The notes under the pieces: model-generated
What the model was told of the DNA's origin: nothing
What the model saw: the letters and a program-made list of their open reading frames with translations, nothing else
Databases searched by the model: none
NCBI RefSeq assembly: GCF_001551835.1
Contig: NZ_LODL01000021.1
Span: 423,497 to 487,496 of the forward strand
Direction of reading: 5' to 3'
Origin: Dechloromonas denitrificans
GTDB lineage: Bacteria > Pseudomonadota > Gammaproteobacteria > Burkholderiales > Rhodocyclaceae
Length of the DNA: 64,000 nt
Translations under genes and position numbers: made by a program
Part shown: positions 8,390-18,133 of the stretch, one piece after another
Position numbering within the stretch: the first letter of the stretch is position 1
Layout: every line of letters begins with the position of its first letter

Positions 8390-8761
8390 TCACTCCCCTT
8401 CCCTGGCGGAATCCGCCGTTAGCCCGCTGCGCTGCCGGATGGCCTGATCCAGCCCCCGGCGCATCCGGCGGAAAAACAATGGCCCGACCACAAGCAGCAG
8501 CAAGGGCAAGGAAAGCAGCAACTGAGTCAGGAAAACCATGCCCGGCGCAGCCTCTATCCGCGCCGCCGGCTGCAATAGCCAGGTCACCAGCACGACACCG
8601 GCAAGCATGCCGAGGCGCTCGAAACGGTCGAATTCCAGCCCGCCTATCCGCGTCAGCAGTTCCGGCCACTCCCCCACCGGCCACAGGCGCAATTGCGGAA
8701 AGACCTGCCCAAGCAGCCATTGCAGGCAAGGCGAACGCAGGATCGGGCTGGCGCGGGTCAT
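8390..8761 (-). CDS. Small two-helix membrane protein, unknown function
   Basis: A 123-residue protein not recognised as a named family. Two hydrophobic helices are visible, at about residues 49-68 (LGMLAGVVLVTWLLQPAARI) and 76-98 (VFLTQLLLSLPLLLLVVGPLFF), followed by a basic, soluble tail. Its start overlaps the antiporter stop in a TAATG junction and its stop is one base from the uspA start, so its production is coupled to both. This makes it a candidate accessory or regulatory subunit of the antiporter; that is inference only. Confidence 0.65.
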   Translation of the reverse strand: MTRASPILRSPCLQWLLGQVFPQLRLWPVGEWPELLTRIGGLEFDRFERLGMLAGVVLVTWLLQPAARIEAAPGMVFLTQLLLSLPLLLLVVGPLFFRRMRRGLDQAIRQRSGLTADSAREGE

Positions 8762-10062
8762 TACAGGGCGAGGAAGGCAAAGATGGCGACGCAGGTTGGC
8801 GGCAAGGCGGCCAGGAAGAGGCCGAGCGGGCTGACCGACTGTTCGTCGAAACTCGATTTGAGAATGGAGAGGCCGGCCGGATTCGGCGCATTGGCGATGA
8901 TCGTCAAGCCGCCACCGGTCACCGCGCCGGCCACGATGGCGTACTTGAATTCCGGCGAGACGCCGTCGACCAGCGAAGCCAGGTAGGTCAGCGCGGCGTT
9001 GTCGGTGACTGCCGTCAAGGCGGTGGCGAGGAAATAGAGCACGGTCGGTTCAACGCCGGTCAGGGCGCTTTGCAGCCACCAGCGCTGCAGGCCGCCGAGA
9101 ACCACCAGGCCGGCCAGGAAGAAGGCGACCAGCAAGCCTTCACGCAGGATCAGGCGATCCTGGTACTGCTTGTAGGCTTCGGTATACCCCAGGAAAAAGA
9201 GGAAAAAGCCCATGAAGACGACGGGATGGTGGGCAAAGAATACGACCCCGACGAGAAATAGCAGGTGGACGCCGGCGACGGTGCGCGACATGCTGGCCGG
9301 CGCCCCGTCGACCTGCCCCTTGGCGGCAATTTCATGGCGGAAGAACCAGGTCAGCACGGCGGCATTGACGAATACGGCGAAGGCCGCTTTCCAGCCGAAA
9401 TGGGAGAGCATGAACAGGCTGTCCCACTGCCACTTGCCTGCCACCATCAACACCGGCGGTGCGGCAAAATTGGTCAGCGTGCCGCCGATCGAAATATTGA
9501 CGAAAAGCAGGCCGAGGGTGGCGTACTTCAGGCGGTTGGAAAGCTGCTGCTGGAAATAGCGATCGCGCAGCATCAGCGCGGCCAGCGTCATCGCGGCCGG
9601 TTCGGTAATGAAGGAGCCAAGCAGCGGCACGACCGACAGGCAGAGGAAATAGACCGCCACCACGCGCTGCATGGGGATCATGCTGGCGATAAACTGGACC
9701 AGCGCAATGATGGTGTTCAGGATCGGGCGGCTGGCGGCAATCACCATGATCACGAAGACGAACATCGGCTCGGTGAAATTGCGTGCTTCCAGGTAGTCGA
9801 CCGCAGCATCCTTGCCGGACAGCCCGACCAGCGTGGCGATCAGGATGAAGGCCCAGAAACCGAAGACCACCTCGACCTCGGCCAGCAGGTGCCAGAGACC
9901 GGCATGGCGCGGCTGGGCATGGGCCAGATGGGCGAAGAACTTGGTCGAAAAGGTGTGCAGCACCGCCAGTGCAAAAATGACGGCAGCGACGATTTCCGGG
10001 GTTGAGGCAGCAATGTTCGGCATGATTTCGGGTCGAAGCGATATGCACTCCAATATAGCCAT
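8761..10062 (-). CDS. Putative Na+/H+ antiporter (PF07399-type membrane protein)
   Basis: A 433-residue polytopic membrane protein of the putative Na+/H+ antiporter family related to NhaD/ArsB-type transporters. Conserved blocks include SFITEPAAMTLAALMLRDRYF, LLFVNISIGGTLTNFAAPPVLMVAGKWQWD and the late FLATALTAVTDNAALTYLASLVDG with GGGLTIIANAPNPAG. These mirror the two pseudo-symmetric halves of ion-transporter-superfamily carriers. The ATG at 10062 is preceded by AAGGCGG; an internal ATG at 10023 is an alternative. It heads the operon with the small membrane protein and UspA, suggesting stress-linked ion homeostasis. Confidence 0.82.
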   Translation of the reverse strand: MAILECISLRPEIMPNIAASTPEIVAAVIFALAVLHTFSTKFFAHLAHAQPRHAGLWHLLAEVEVVFGFWAFILIATLVGLSGKDAAVDYLEARNFTEPMFVFVIMVIAASRPILNTIIALVQFIASMIPMQRVVAVYFLCLSVVPLLGSFITEPAAMTLAALMLRDRYFQQQLSNRLKYATLGLLFVNISIGGTLTNFAAPPVLMVAGKWQWDSLFMLSHFGWKAAFAVFVNAAVLTWFFRHEIAAKGQVDGAPASMSRTVAGVHLLFLVGVVFFAHHPVVFMGFFLFFLGYTEAYKQYQDRLILREGLLVAFFLAGLVVLGGLQRWWLQSALTGVEPTVLYFLATALTAVTDNAALTYLASLVDGVSPEFKYAIVAGAVTGGGLTIIANAPNPAGLSILKSSFDEQSVSPLGLFLAALPPTCVAIFAFLAL

Positions 10063-10171
10063 CTGCCGCCTTTGCGATAATTCGGGAGTCGCTTAGCGCT
10101 TTCACCTACGGGATTCCCTTATTACCGCCCTCCATCGTCTCGGTCACAATGCAGGCACCACCTTTCCGGCA

Positions 10172-11749
10172 ATGCGCCCTCCCGGTTTGAACCCCCTCCT
10201 GCTCTACCTCGGCTTTGCCGGCCTTTACATTGCCCTCGATGTCGCCAGCTTCATCGATCCGCTGCACGGGCTGAACATCACGCCCTGGAACCCGGCCCCG
10301 GCCCTCGGGCTGGTTTTCCTGCTGCGCCTGGGAAAATCGGCCTGGCTGCCGTTGACCGCGACACTGCTGCTCAGCGAATGGCTGATCCGCGGCCTGCCGC
10401 AAGCCTGGTGGACGAGTCTCGGAGCGACGCTGATCCTGGCTACCGGCTACATCGCACTGGGCGAACTGCTGCGCCGCCGGCTGCCGCCGGCCACCCTGCT
10501 CGACGACCGCACCGCGCTGTTCAACTGGATAGTCCCGATCGCCGGCGGCACCCTGTTGATCAGTCTCGTCTATCTGAGCAGCCTGAGCCTGCTCGGGCTA
10601 TTGCCGGCGAGCGGCTGGAAAACCGGCGTCCTGCATTTCTGGGTCGGCGACGGCGTCGGCATTGCGGTCGCCATGCCCCTCTTCTGGTGGCTGAGCAGCG
10701 AACGCGGCCGCATTTTGCTGAAAGCCGCCGCCTGGCGCTGGGAAACGCTGGGCTATGCACTGCTCAGCCTGGCCGCCTTGTGGCTGGCCTTCGACGTCGG
10801 CGATGACAACCGCTCCAAGCTGTTCTATCTGCTCTTCCTGCCCATCGTCTGGGCTTCCGCCCGCCAGGGCATGGCCGGCGCCATCATCTCCGCCTCGCTG
10901 CTGCAGGCCGAGGTGATCGCCGTCGTCCAGGCGCTCGACTACAGCGCGGTGACGGTCGCCGAAATGCAGATGCTGTCGCTGGCGATGGCCCTGATCGGCT
11001 TTTTCATCGGCAGCGTGGTCGATGAACAGCGGCGCACCAGCGATGAACTGAAACAGACGCTGCGCCTCGCCGCGGCAGGCGAAATGGCCGGTGCCATGGC
11101 GCACGAGTTGAACCAGCCGCTGACGGCACTGGCCGCCTACGCCGCCGCCTGCGAAAAACTGCTTGAGCGCGGCGAGTCGGGCGAGCGCCTGAATGCGGCG
11201 ATCCAGGGCATGCTGCTCGAATCGGGCCGCACCGGCGAAGTCGTCCGCCGCCTGCGCGACTTTTTCCGGACCGGCGCCACCAAGCTGGAAGCGCTGCCGC
11301 TGGCCGAGATCATCACTCAGGCCAGCCGCCCCTACCAGGACAAGGCCGTCCAACGCGGCGTCGAATTCACGCTTGGCCCGATTCCCGACGCCACCTTGCT
11401 GGCCGACCGCCTGCAACTTGAAGTGGTGCTCCGGAATCTGCTGGCCAACGCTTTCGATGCCGTCGCCGCCAGCGAACTGGAACGGCACCAGGTCGCACTG
11501 CGGGCGGAAGTGCTGCATGGCAACCGGGTCTCGATCGAGGTCGAGGATTCCGGCACCGGCCTTTCCGGCAAGGAGGCAGCCTTGCTCTTCGAACCTTTCC
11601 AGTCCTCGAAATCAAGCGGCCTCGGCCTCGGCCTGGTCATCAGCCGGGCCATCGTCGAAACCCATGGCGGCACGCTGTGGGGAGAAGTCGCCTCGCACGG
11701 CATCTTCAAAATCATTCTGCCGCTTCAGGAGAGCCCCTCGCATGCATGA
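10172..11749 (+). CDS. MASE1-type membrane sensor histidine kinase
   Basis: A 525-residue sensor kinase. The first 280 residues are an eight-helix MASE1-like integral membrane sensor (NPAPALGLVFLLRLG, LLEVAMPLFWWLS-type helices, FWVGDGVGIAVAMPLFWW). The kinase core follows: H-box AGAMAHELNQPLTALAAYA with phosphorylated His near residue 311, N-box LRNLLANAFDAV, G-boxes VEDSGTGLSG and SSGLGLGLVISRAIVETHGG. The HELNQPL form is typical of the FixL/DctB/TtrS group. The stop overlaps the FixJ-type regulator gene by 8 nt, so they form a cognate pair. The signal is unknown. Confidence 0.92.
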   Translation: MRPPGLNPLLLYLGFAGLYIALDVASFIDPLHGLNITPWNPAPALGLVFLLRLGKSAWLPLTATLLLSEWLIRGLPQAWWTSLGATLILATGYIALGELLRRRLPPATLLDDRTALFNWIVPIAGGTLLISLVYLSSLSLLGLLPASGWKTGVLHFWVGDGVGIAVAMPLFWWLSSERGRILLKAAAWRWETLGYALLSLAALWLAFDVGDDNRSKLFYLLFLPIVWASARQGMAGAIISASLLQAEVIAVVQALDYSAVTVAEMQMLSLAMALIGFFIGSVVDEQRRTSDELKQTLRLAAAGEMAGAMAHELNQPLTALAAYAAACEKLLERGESGERLNAAIQGMLLESGRTGEVVRRLRDFFRTGATKLEALPLAEIITQASRPYQDKAVQRGVEFTLGPIPDATLLADRLQLEVVLRNLLANAFDAVAASELERHQVALRAEVLHGNRVSIEVEDSGTGLSGKEAALLFEPFQSSKSSGLGLGLVISRAIVETHGGTLWGEVASHGIFKIILPLQESPSHA

Positions 11750-12353
11750 GCCACTCAGCGTTTTTATCGTCGATGACGATGCTTCCGTCCGCGACGCCCT
11801 GAGCTTGCTGCTCGGCATCCACGACTACCGGGTCGCCGTCTTTGCCGATGCCGAAAGTTTCCTCAAGGCCTACAAAAAGGAATGGCGCGGCTGCCTGCTG
11901 CTCGACATCCGGATGCCCGGCATGGATGGCCTGTCGCTGCAAAAGCACCTGGCCGAGCTGGGCAGCGAATTGCCGGTCATCGTGATGACCGGCCACGGTG
12001 ACGTCGCCTCGGCCCGTGAAGCCTTCCGGGCCCTGGCCATCGACTTTCTCGAAAAGCCGCTCGACCACAAAAAGCTGCTGGCCGGCCTGGCCGAGGCATT
12101 CAGCCGCCAGCAGGTCAGCCTGGTCGCCAAAATGAATCAGGACCAGACGCAGCGCCTGCTTGGCAACCTGACCCCGCGCGAACGGGAAATCATGGAAAAG
12201 GTGGTCAACGGCCAGCACAACCGGGAAATCGCCGCCGAACTCGGCATCAGCCCGCGCACGGTGGAGGTGCACAAGGCGCGGATGATGGACAAGCTCGGTG
12301 TCGGCAACGTGGCCGACCTGGTTCGCCTGCAACTGCACGCGAACCGGGGTTAA
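11742..12353 (+). CDS. FixJ-family response regulator
   Basis: A 203-residue two-domain regulator: a receiver (FIVDDDASVRDAL, phosphoacceptor D55 in LLLDIRMPGMDGL, switch Thr in VIVMTGHGDVASA, Lys in FLEKPL) and a LuxR-type DNA-binding domain (LTPREREIMEKVVNGQHNREIAAELGISPRTVEVHKARMMDKLGV). The ATG at 11742 starts inside the last codons of the kinase gene. Phosphorylation by the MASE1 kinase is expected. Targets are not evident; the divergent antiporter operon is one candidate, on position alone. Confidence 0.93.
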   Translation: MHEPLSVFIVDDDASVRDALSLLLGIHDYRVAVFADAESFLKAYKKEWRGCLLLDIRMPGMDGLSLQKHLAELGSELPVIVMTGHGDVASAREAFRALAIDFLEKPLDHKKLLAGLAEAFSRQQVSLVAKMNQDQTQRLLGNLTPREREIMEKVVNGQHNREIAAELGISPRTVEVHKARMMDKLGVGNVADLVRLQLHANRG

Positions 12354-12378
12354 GCCGGAAGCAGCCCGGCCTTGCCGG

Positions 12379-13698
12379 CTAACTGCTCTTTTCCAGTCGT
12401 TCCGGCGCGCGGGCCTGCAGCACCGGCAAGACTGGCGCCGGGATATCCGTCACCAGCAGCTTCGGATTGGTCTGCGGCGTCGGCATGATGAAGTCGCTCA
12501 TGCGGGATGCCGCGATCACTGCCGCGTAAGCCGGATCGACAAGATTCCGCTGGATCAGGTCGAGCGGACTGTTCAGCAGATTTTGCAGGGTCTGCGCCGC
12601 AATCGACGCCCGACGCTCGGCGTCAGCGACATCGGCAATCACCGGGGCGGCGCCTGGCGTGCCGATCTGGTCGGCGAGCGCGGCCGGATTGCCGAGCGGC
12701 ACGGCCTGCCCATCGAGCGGCGAAATGATGCCCGGTGGGGGCGTGCCTGTAGCGGAAAGATCGGTCGCACTCACCGACGCTGGATTCGTCGGCGAAATTC
12801 CGCTGTCGCGCACCAGGGTGGCCGCTGTGGCATCCGGCCCGAGCAGCCCGGCGGTCAGTGCGCCTTGCAGCACGGCCGGCTTCGACAAAATCGTCGCCGT
12901 ATCGAGGCCTGCGGCCGCCAGATCAAGATCGCTCAACTGGACACCGTTCAAAACGCTATCGGCCGACAATGCCTGCAATAAATCAGTGCCGACCGCGGCG
13001 CTCTGGGCGGTTGAATTGGTATTCAGCCCCAACAGCGTACTCAGATCAACGGGTTGGGCCGGGGAGCCGCCCAGTTGCGTCAAATCGACTTGGGCCAGCG
13101 CGGCACTGACCGCCTGTTGTTCAAACCCCGTCAGTTGCTCCAGCAAAGACTGGCTTGCCTGATTGAGCAAGGCCTGCGTCCCTGCCGGATCGCTTGCGAT
13201 GGCGGTGTTCAGGACGTTCGGGTCGATCTGCAGGCTGAGCGTCCCGACTGTATCTCCAGGCGTAGCGGCAACCAGTTCAATACCGATCCCCCGCAGCCTG
13301 GCGAGGCTGGCACTGTCGCTGGCGATGGCGCTGCTCGCCAACTGGTTCAGGCTCAACGCCAACTGGTCGACCAGCAAACTGTCGGAAAAACCGGTCAACA
13401 AGGTCTGCGAACTGGCAACATTACTTTGCAGGGCATTGAACGTGTCGACCAGGCCCTGTGCCGTGGCAAAGACGCTCGCCGGGCTACTGTCGGCCAGTGC
13501 TGCCTGCTCGGCTTGCAGCCGCTCCCGGGCCGCCGAAACGCCGGACAGCAAGAAACCGGCATCCGAAATATCAACAATGCTGGACGCGCGGTCGAACGCG
13601 GCCTGAACCGGCGGCGAGCTTGCCGTGAGCAACGACGTACGCACCACCGGCGGAACGGCGGAAAGAGCAATCGGCTGAATCGAGAGAGAACTGCTCAT
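12379..13698 (-). CDS. FliD-like (flagellar hook-associated 2) domain protein
   Basis: A 439-residue protein rich in Ala, Ser, Leu and Thr with no signal peptide or membrane helix. The middle part, LVDTFNALQSNVASSQTLLTGFSDSLLVDQLALSLNQLASSAI then SLARLRGIGIELVAATPGDTVGTLSLQIDPNVLNTAIASDPAGTQALL, follows the pattern of the FliD C-terminal region, in which a Thr-Phe-Val-x-x-Tyr-Asn-type segment is followed by an IGI...LSLD..L..AL..DP..V..L block. No other flagellar gene is nearby and the canonical FliD N-terminus is missing. It may be an unusual cap-like or secreted filament protein. The ATG at 13698 is preferred over 13725. It is convergent with the FixJ regulator gene. Confidence 0.55.
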   Translation of the reverse strand: MSSSLSIQPIALSAVPPVVRTSLLTASSPPVQAAFDRASSIVDISDAGFLLSGVSAARERLQAEQAALADSSPASVFATAQGLVDTFNALQSNVASSQTLLTGFSDSLLVDQLALSLNQLASSAIASDSASLARLRGIGIELVAATPGDTVGTLSLQIDPNVLNTAIASDPAGTQALLNQASQSLLEQLTGFEQQAVSAALAQVDLTQLGGSPAQPVDLSTLLGLNTNSTAQSAAVGTDLLQALSADSVLNGVQLSDLDLAAAGLDTATILSKPAVLQGALTAGLLGPDATAATLVRDSGISPTNPASVSATDLSATGTPPPGIISPLDGQAVPLGNPAALADQIGTPGAAPVIADVADAERRASIAAQTLQNLLNSPLDLIQRNLVDPAYAAVIAASRMSDFIMPTPQTNPKLLVTDIPAPVLPVLQARAPERLEKSS

Positions 13699-13949
13699 CG
13701 CAAAACCACCCGGCTTGATTGGCAATCAGCCAAGCATCCGGTCTCGCACCACGATATCTGCCAGAAAATCGGGACTGGCTGAAAAGTGCCGGTTTTTTGC
13801 TGTCTACCGTAGGCTCAAGGGCTGCGTGGCATCAATGCCGTGGCTCGGCATCGAAAACTCGACGCCTCGCCGCGACAACTGATTGGTAGACAATGTCAAG
13901 GAATCGCTGGTTCTATCGGTGCCTGCCTATTTGTCGGAACCGGCAAACC

Positions 13950-14825
13950 TCATGACCGGGCCTGGAGTTTGTCTTGCGTGCGGAGTTCGAAGTCTGTCAC
14001 ATCGTGGCGCTCATGCAGTTGGCTCTCCAGCGGCCCGTTCACCCGGTTGACCATGCGGCCTCGTTGCACGGCCGGGCGCTGGCCGATTTCATCCGCCCAG
14101 CGAATCACGTGGGGGTACTCATTGACCTGCAAAAACTCCCCCGCCTCGTATAGCTGACCTTTGGCCAAAAGCCCGTACCACGGCCAGATGGCCATGTCGG
14201 CGATGGTGTACTGATCACCGCCGACATAGGGGCTTTCGCCCAGCCGCCGGTTGAGCACATCCATCTGGCGTTTGACCTCCATCGCATAGCGGTCAATTGC
14301 GTATTCGATTTTGGTCGGCGCATAGGAATAGAAATGGCCGAAGCCACCACCCAGAAAAGGCGTACTGCCCATCTGCCAGAACAGCCACGACAGGCATTCG
14401 GCGCGGCGGGCCGGTTCGCTGGGCACAAAGGCGCCAAACTTCTCGGCCAGATAGAGCAGGATCGATCCCGACTCGAACACCCTGACCGGTTGCGGACCAC
14501 TGCAGTCCAGTAGCGCCGGAATCTTGGAATTGGGGTTCACCTCGACAAAGCTGCTACCAAACTGATCGCCCTCGTTGATCCGGATCAGCCAGGCATCGTA
14601 TTCAGCCCCGTGCAGCCCGAGGGCCAGCAATTCTTCCAGCATCACCGTCACTTTGACGCCGTTGGGTGTCGCCAGCGAATACAGTTGTAGCGGGTGTTTG
14701 CCACGGGGCAGCACCTGCTCATGGGTGGCCCCGGCAATGGGCCGGTTGATGTTGGCGAACTGGCCGCCGTTCGCCTTGTCCCAGATCCAGACTTTGGGGG
14801 GGAGATAACTGTTGGTGTCGGACAT
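13950..14825 (-). CDS. yghU: Glutathione S-transferase, YghU-type disulfide oxidoreductase
   Basis: A 291-residue glutathione transferase of the nu class like E. coli YghU. The N-terminal extension (LPPKVWIWDKANGGQFANINRPIAGATHEQVLPRGKHPLQLYSLATPNGVKV) is typical of the family. The thioredoxin-fold domain shows VNPNSKIPALLD and VFESGSILLYLAEKFG for glutathione binding, and the C-terminal helical domain YTIADMAIWPWYG. The family reduces disulfides or peroxides using glutathione in the cytoplasm. It appears monocistronic; the 250 nt on its 3' side up to the FliD-like gene shows no further gene. Confidence 0.9.
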   Translation of the reverse strand: MSDTNSYLPPKVWIWDKANGGQFANINRPIAGATHEQVLPRGKHPLQLYSLATPNGVKVTVMLEELLALGLHGAEYDAWLIRINEGDQFGSSFVEVNPNSKIPALLDCSGPQPVRVFESGSILLYLAEKFGAFVPSEPARRAECLSWLFWQMGSTPFLGGGFGHFYSYAPTKIEYAIDRYAMEVKRQMDVLNRRLGESPYVGGDQYTIADMAIWPWYGLLAKGQLYEAGEFLQVNEYPHVIRWADEIGQRPAVQRGRMVNRVNGPLESQLHERHDVTDFELRTQDKLQARS

Positions 14826-14859
14826 GAATGCCTCTCTGAATGATTTCTGAAATGCGAAC

Positions 14860-16056
14860 CTAGCCCTTGACGCAGACCACCTGCTTCAGGGTATGCAGCA
14901 CCTCGGTCAGGTCGCTCTGGTTGGCCATCACCTGGTCGATGTCCTTGTAGGCGCCGGGAATCTCGTCGATGACGCCCTTGTCCTTGCGGCAGATGACGCC
15001 GGCCGTCTGCTTGAGCAGGTCGGCTTCACTGAAGGTCTTGGTGGCCGCCGTCCGGCTCATCCGGCGGCCGGCGCCGTGAGCGCTGGAGTCGAAACTTTCC
15101 GGGTTGCCCTTGCCGCGCACGATGTAGCTGCGCGCGCCCATGCTGCCGGGAATGATGCCGAGATCGCCGGCCCGGGCCCGGATCGCCCCCTTGCGGGTGA
15201 CCCAGACATCAGCCCCGTAGTGGTGCTCGCGGGCCACGTAGTTATGATGGCAATTGACCACCTCGCTGGTCACCGCGAAAGCCGGCAGGTGCCGCTGCAG
15301 GCCGGCCAGCACCAGATCCATCATGCACTGGCGGTTGATGTAGGCGTATTCCTGAGCCCAGTGCACGGCCTCGACATAATCGGCAAAATAGGCGCTGCCT
15401 TCCCGAAAATAGGCCAGGTCGCGGTCGGGTAGCTGGATTTGCTGGCGCTCCATGTCGCGCCGCGCCAGTTCGATGAAGTAGCTGGCCAGCGCGTTGCCGA
15501 TGCCCCGGCTGCCGGAGTGCAGCATCACCCAGAGCTGGTCCGACTCGTCCAGGCAGACTTCGATGAAGTGATTGCCGCCGCCTAGCGTGCCGAGCTGATT
15601 GACCCATTTCGAGGACTTGCCGAAGCTTTTCAACAATTGCGGGTGCTGCCGCATCATCTGCTTCAGCTTGGCCTCGAAAGGCCGCGCGGCCAGCGTCAAG
15701 GCTTGGGCATCCTCGTGCTGTGCCTTGCCGACCGGCACATCGCGGCTGATCTGCGTAAAGATCTTTTTCAACGCCTTCTCGCTCAGTTGATTGGCGCCGA
15801 TCGACAGCCGGCAGGCGACCATGCCGCAACCGATATCGACGCCGACCGCGGCCGGCACGATGGCACGGTCGGTGGCGATCACCGAACCGATGGTCGCCCC
15901 GATGCCGAGATGAACGTCCGGCATCGCCGCGACATGGTGATGGATGAACGGCAGGCTGGCGATATTGGCCAGTTGTTGCTTCGACTTGTCGTCGACGTCA
16001 TCGGTCCAGATCTTGACGGGCACCGGGCAGTTGGCGAGGGTTTGGCGGATCGGCAT
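14860..16056 (-). CDS. rtcB: RNA-splicing ligase RtcB
   Basis: A 398-residue RtcB family 3'-phosphate RNA ligase. The metal- and nucleotide-binding signature is intact: HHHVAAMPDVHLGIGATIGSVIA, VGVDIGCGM (metal-binding Cys), GTLGGGNHFIEV, VMLHSGSRGIG, VVNCHHNYV, and SSAHGAGRRMSRTAA containing the His that is guanylylated. RtcB joins 2',3'-cyclic phosphate or 3'-phosphate RNA ends to 5'-OH ends in RNA repair or tRNA maturation. No rtcA or rtcR gene is next to it, so it is not in the usual rtcBA operon. It lies downstream of the CoA-transferase gene on the same strand with a 66-nt gap. Confidence 0.93.
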   Translation of the reverse strand: MPIRQTLANCPVPVKIWTDDVDDKSKQQLANIASLPFIHHHVAAMPDVHLGIGATIGSVIATDRAIVPAAVGVDIGCGMVACRLSIGANQLSEKALKKIFTQISRDVPVGKAQHEDAQALTLAARPFEAKLKQMMRQHPQLLKSFGKSSKWVNQLGTLGGGNHFIEVCLDESDQLWVMLHSGSRGIGNALASYFIELARRDMERQQIQLPDRDLAYFREGSAYFADYVEAVHWAQEYAYINRQCMMDLVLAGLQRHLPAFAVTSEVVNCHHNYVAREHHYGADVWVTRKGAIRARAGDLGIIPGSMGARSYIVRGKGNPESFDSSAHGAGRRMSRTAATKTFSEADLLKQTAGVICRKDKGVIDEIPGAYKDIDQVMANQSDLTEVLHTLKQVVCVKG

Positions 16057-16122
16057 GGTCCGGAAACAGTAGCACGGCCCGGCGCCGCGCTCAAAAGCCG
16101 AAGCCTGCGGTCGACTACCTTT

Positions 16123-17520
<1,398 letters not shown>

Positions 17521-17593
17521 TGTGCTGTTCCCTCTTCTGGTCTTTTGCGAGGCAAGCGGGGAGCGACCAATCGCCCCCCGCCTAGCTCAGGCC

Positions 17594-18097
17594 TTAATCA
17601 ACCCGTTCCGGTACCGGCAGATTCACCCATTCCTTGTAGAAAGCCTCGATGTCCGGCTCGAAGTCATGGATTACCGGATACCACGGGGTCGGCGCCTCGA
17701 CGTCATGCAGCGTGCCGCAGGTCGGGCAGTAGTACTCGCGGTAGACCTGCCACTGGGTATCCGGCGCCATCAGTTTGGGATAGACCTCGGTCATTGCCTC
17801 TTCGGTGTCGCGCACGTAGATCGACGCGTGCAGCTTCCAGTTCTCCTTGTAATCGCAGAACTCGTGGCCACAGTCGCACTTGATGAGCCATTGCTTGGTC
17901 TTGGCCGACTGCACGATGTACATGTGCGGCGCCAGCGGCAGCACGATGCGGTCCTTGAAGCCGACCTTGGCCTGCAATGCCGCGACGTACTGCTCGAAGC
18001 GGCTGTTGTCCTTGGGCATCGACAGCATGCGGAAAGTGGTTTCCCAGTCCAGCGTGCCTTCGACCAGATGTGAAACCTGTTCATTGGTATATGACAT
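17594..18097 (-). CDS. acxC: Acetone carboxylase gamma subunit
   Basis: A 167-residue small subunit of acetone carboxylase, about 20 kDa as in Xanthobacter and Aromatoleum enzymes. It has two zinc-binding-like Cys pairs, CDCGHEFC at about residues 74-81 and CPTCG near 125, and ends with the conserved YPVIHDFEPDIEAFYKEWVNLPVPER. It forms the alpha2-beta2-gamma2 enzyme that carboxylates acetone with bicarbonate and ATP to give acetoacetate. It lies 36 nt after acxB; gene order acxABC and the downstream CoA-transferase match known acetone operons. Confidence 0.93.
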   Translation of the reverse strand: MSYTNEQVSHLVEGTLDWETTFRMLSMPKDNSRFEQYVAALQAKVGFKDRIVLPLAPHMYIVQSAKTKQWLIKCDCGHEFCDYKENWKLHASIYVRDTEEAMTEVYPKLMAPDTQWQVYREYYCPTCGTLHDVEAPTPWYPVIHDFEPDIEAFYKEWVNLPVPERVD

Positions 18098-18133
18098 TTT
18101 TGTCTCCTTGATTCAGATGGTGGCTTGCCCGAC

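Noticed and set aside
12354..12378. Terminator between the FixJ regulator and the FliD-like gene
   Set aside because: AGCCGG and CCGGCT can pair, but the loop is long and no T tract is present on either strand.
13699..13949. Sigma-28 promoter for the FliD-like gene
   Set aside because: No TAAA-N15-GCCGATAA-like sequence is seen in the upstream gap.
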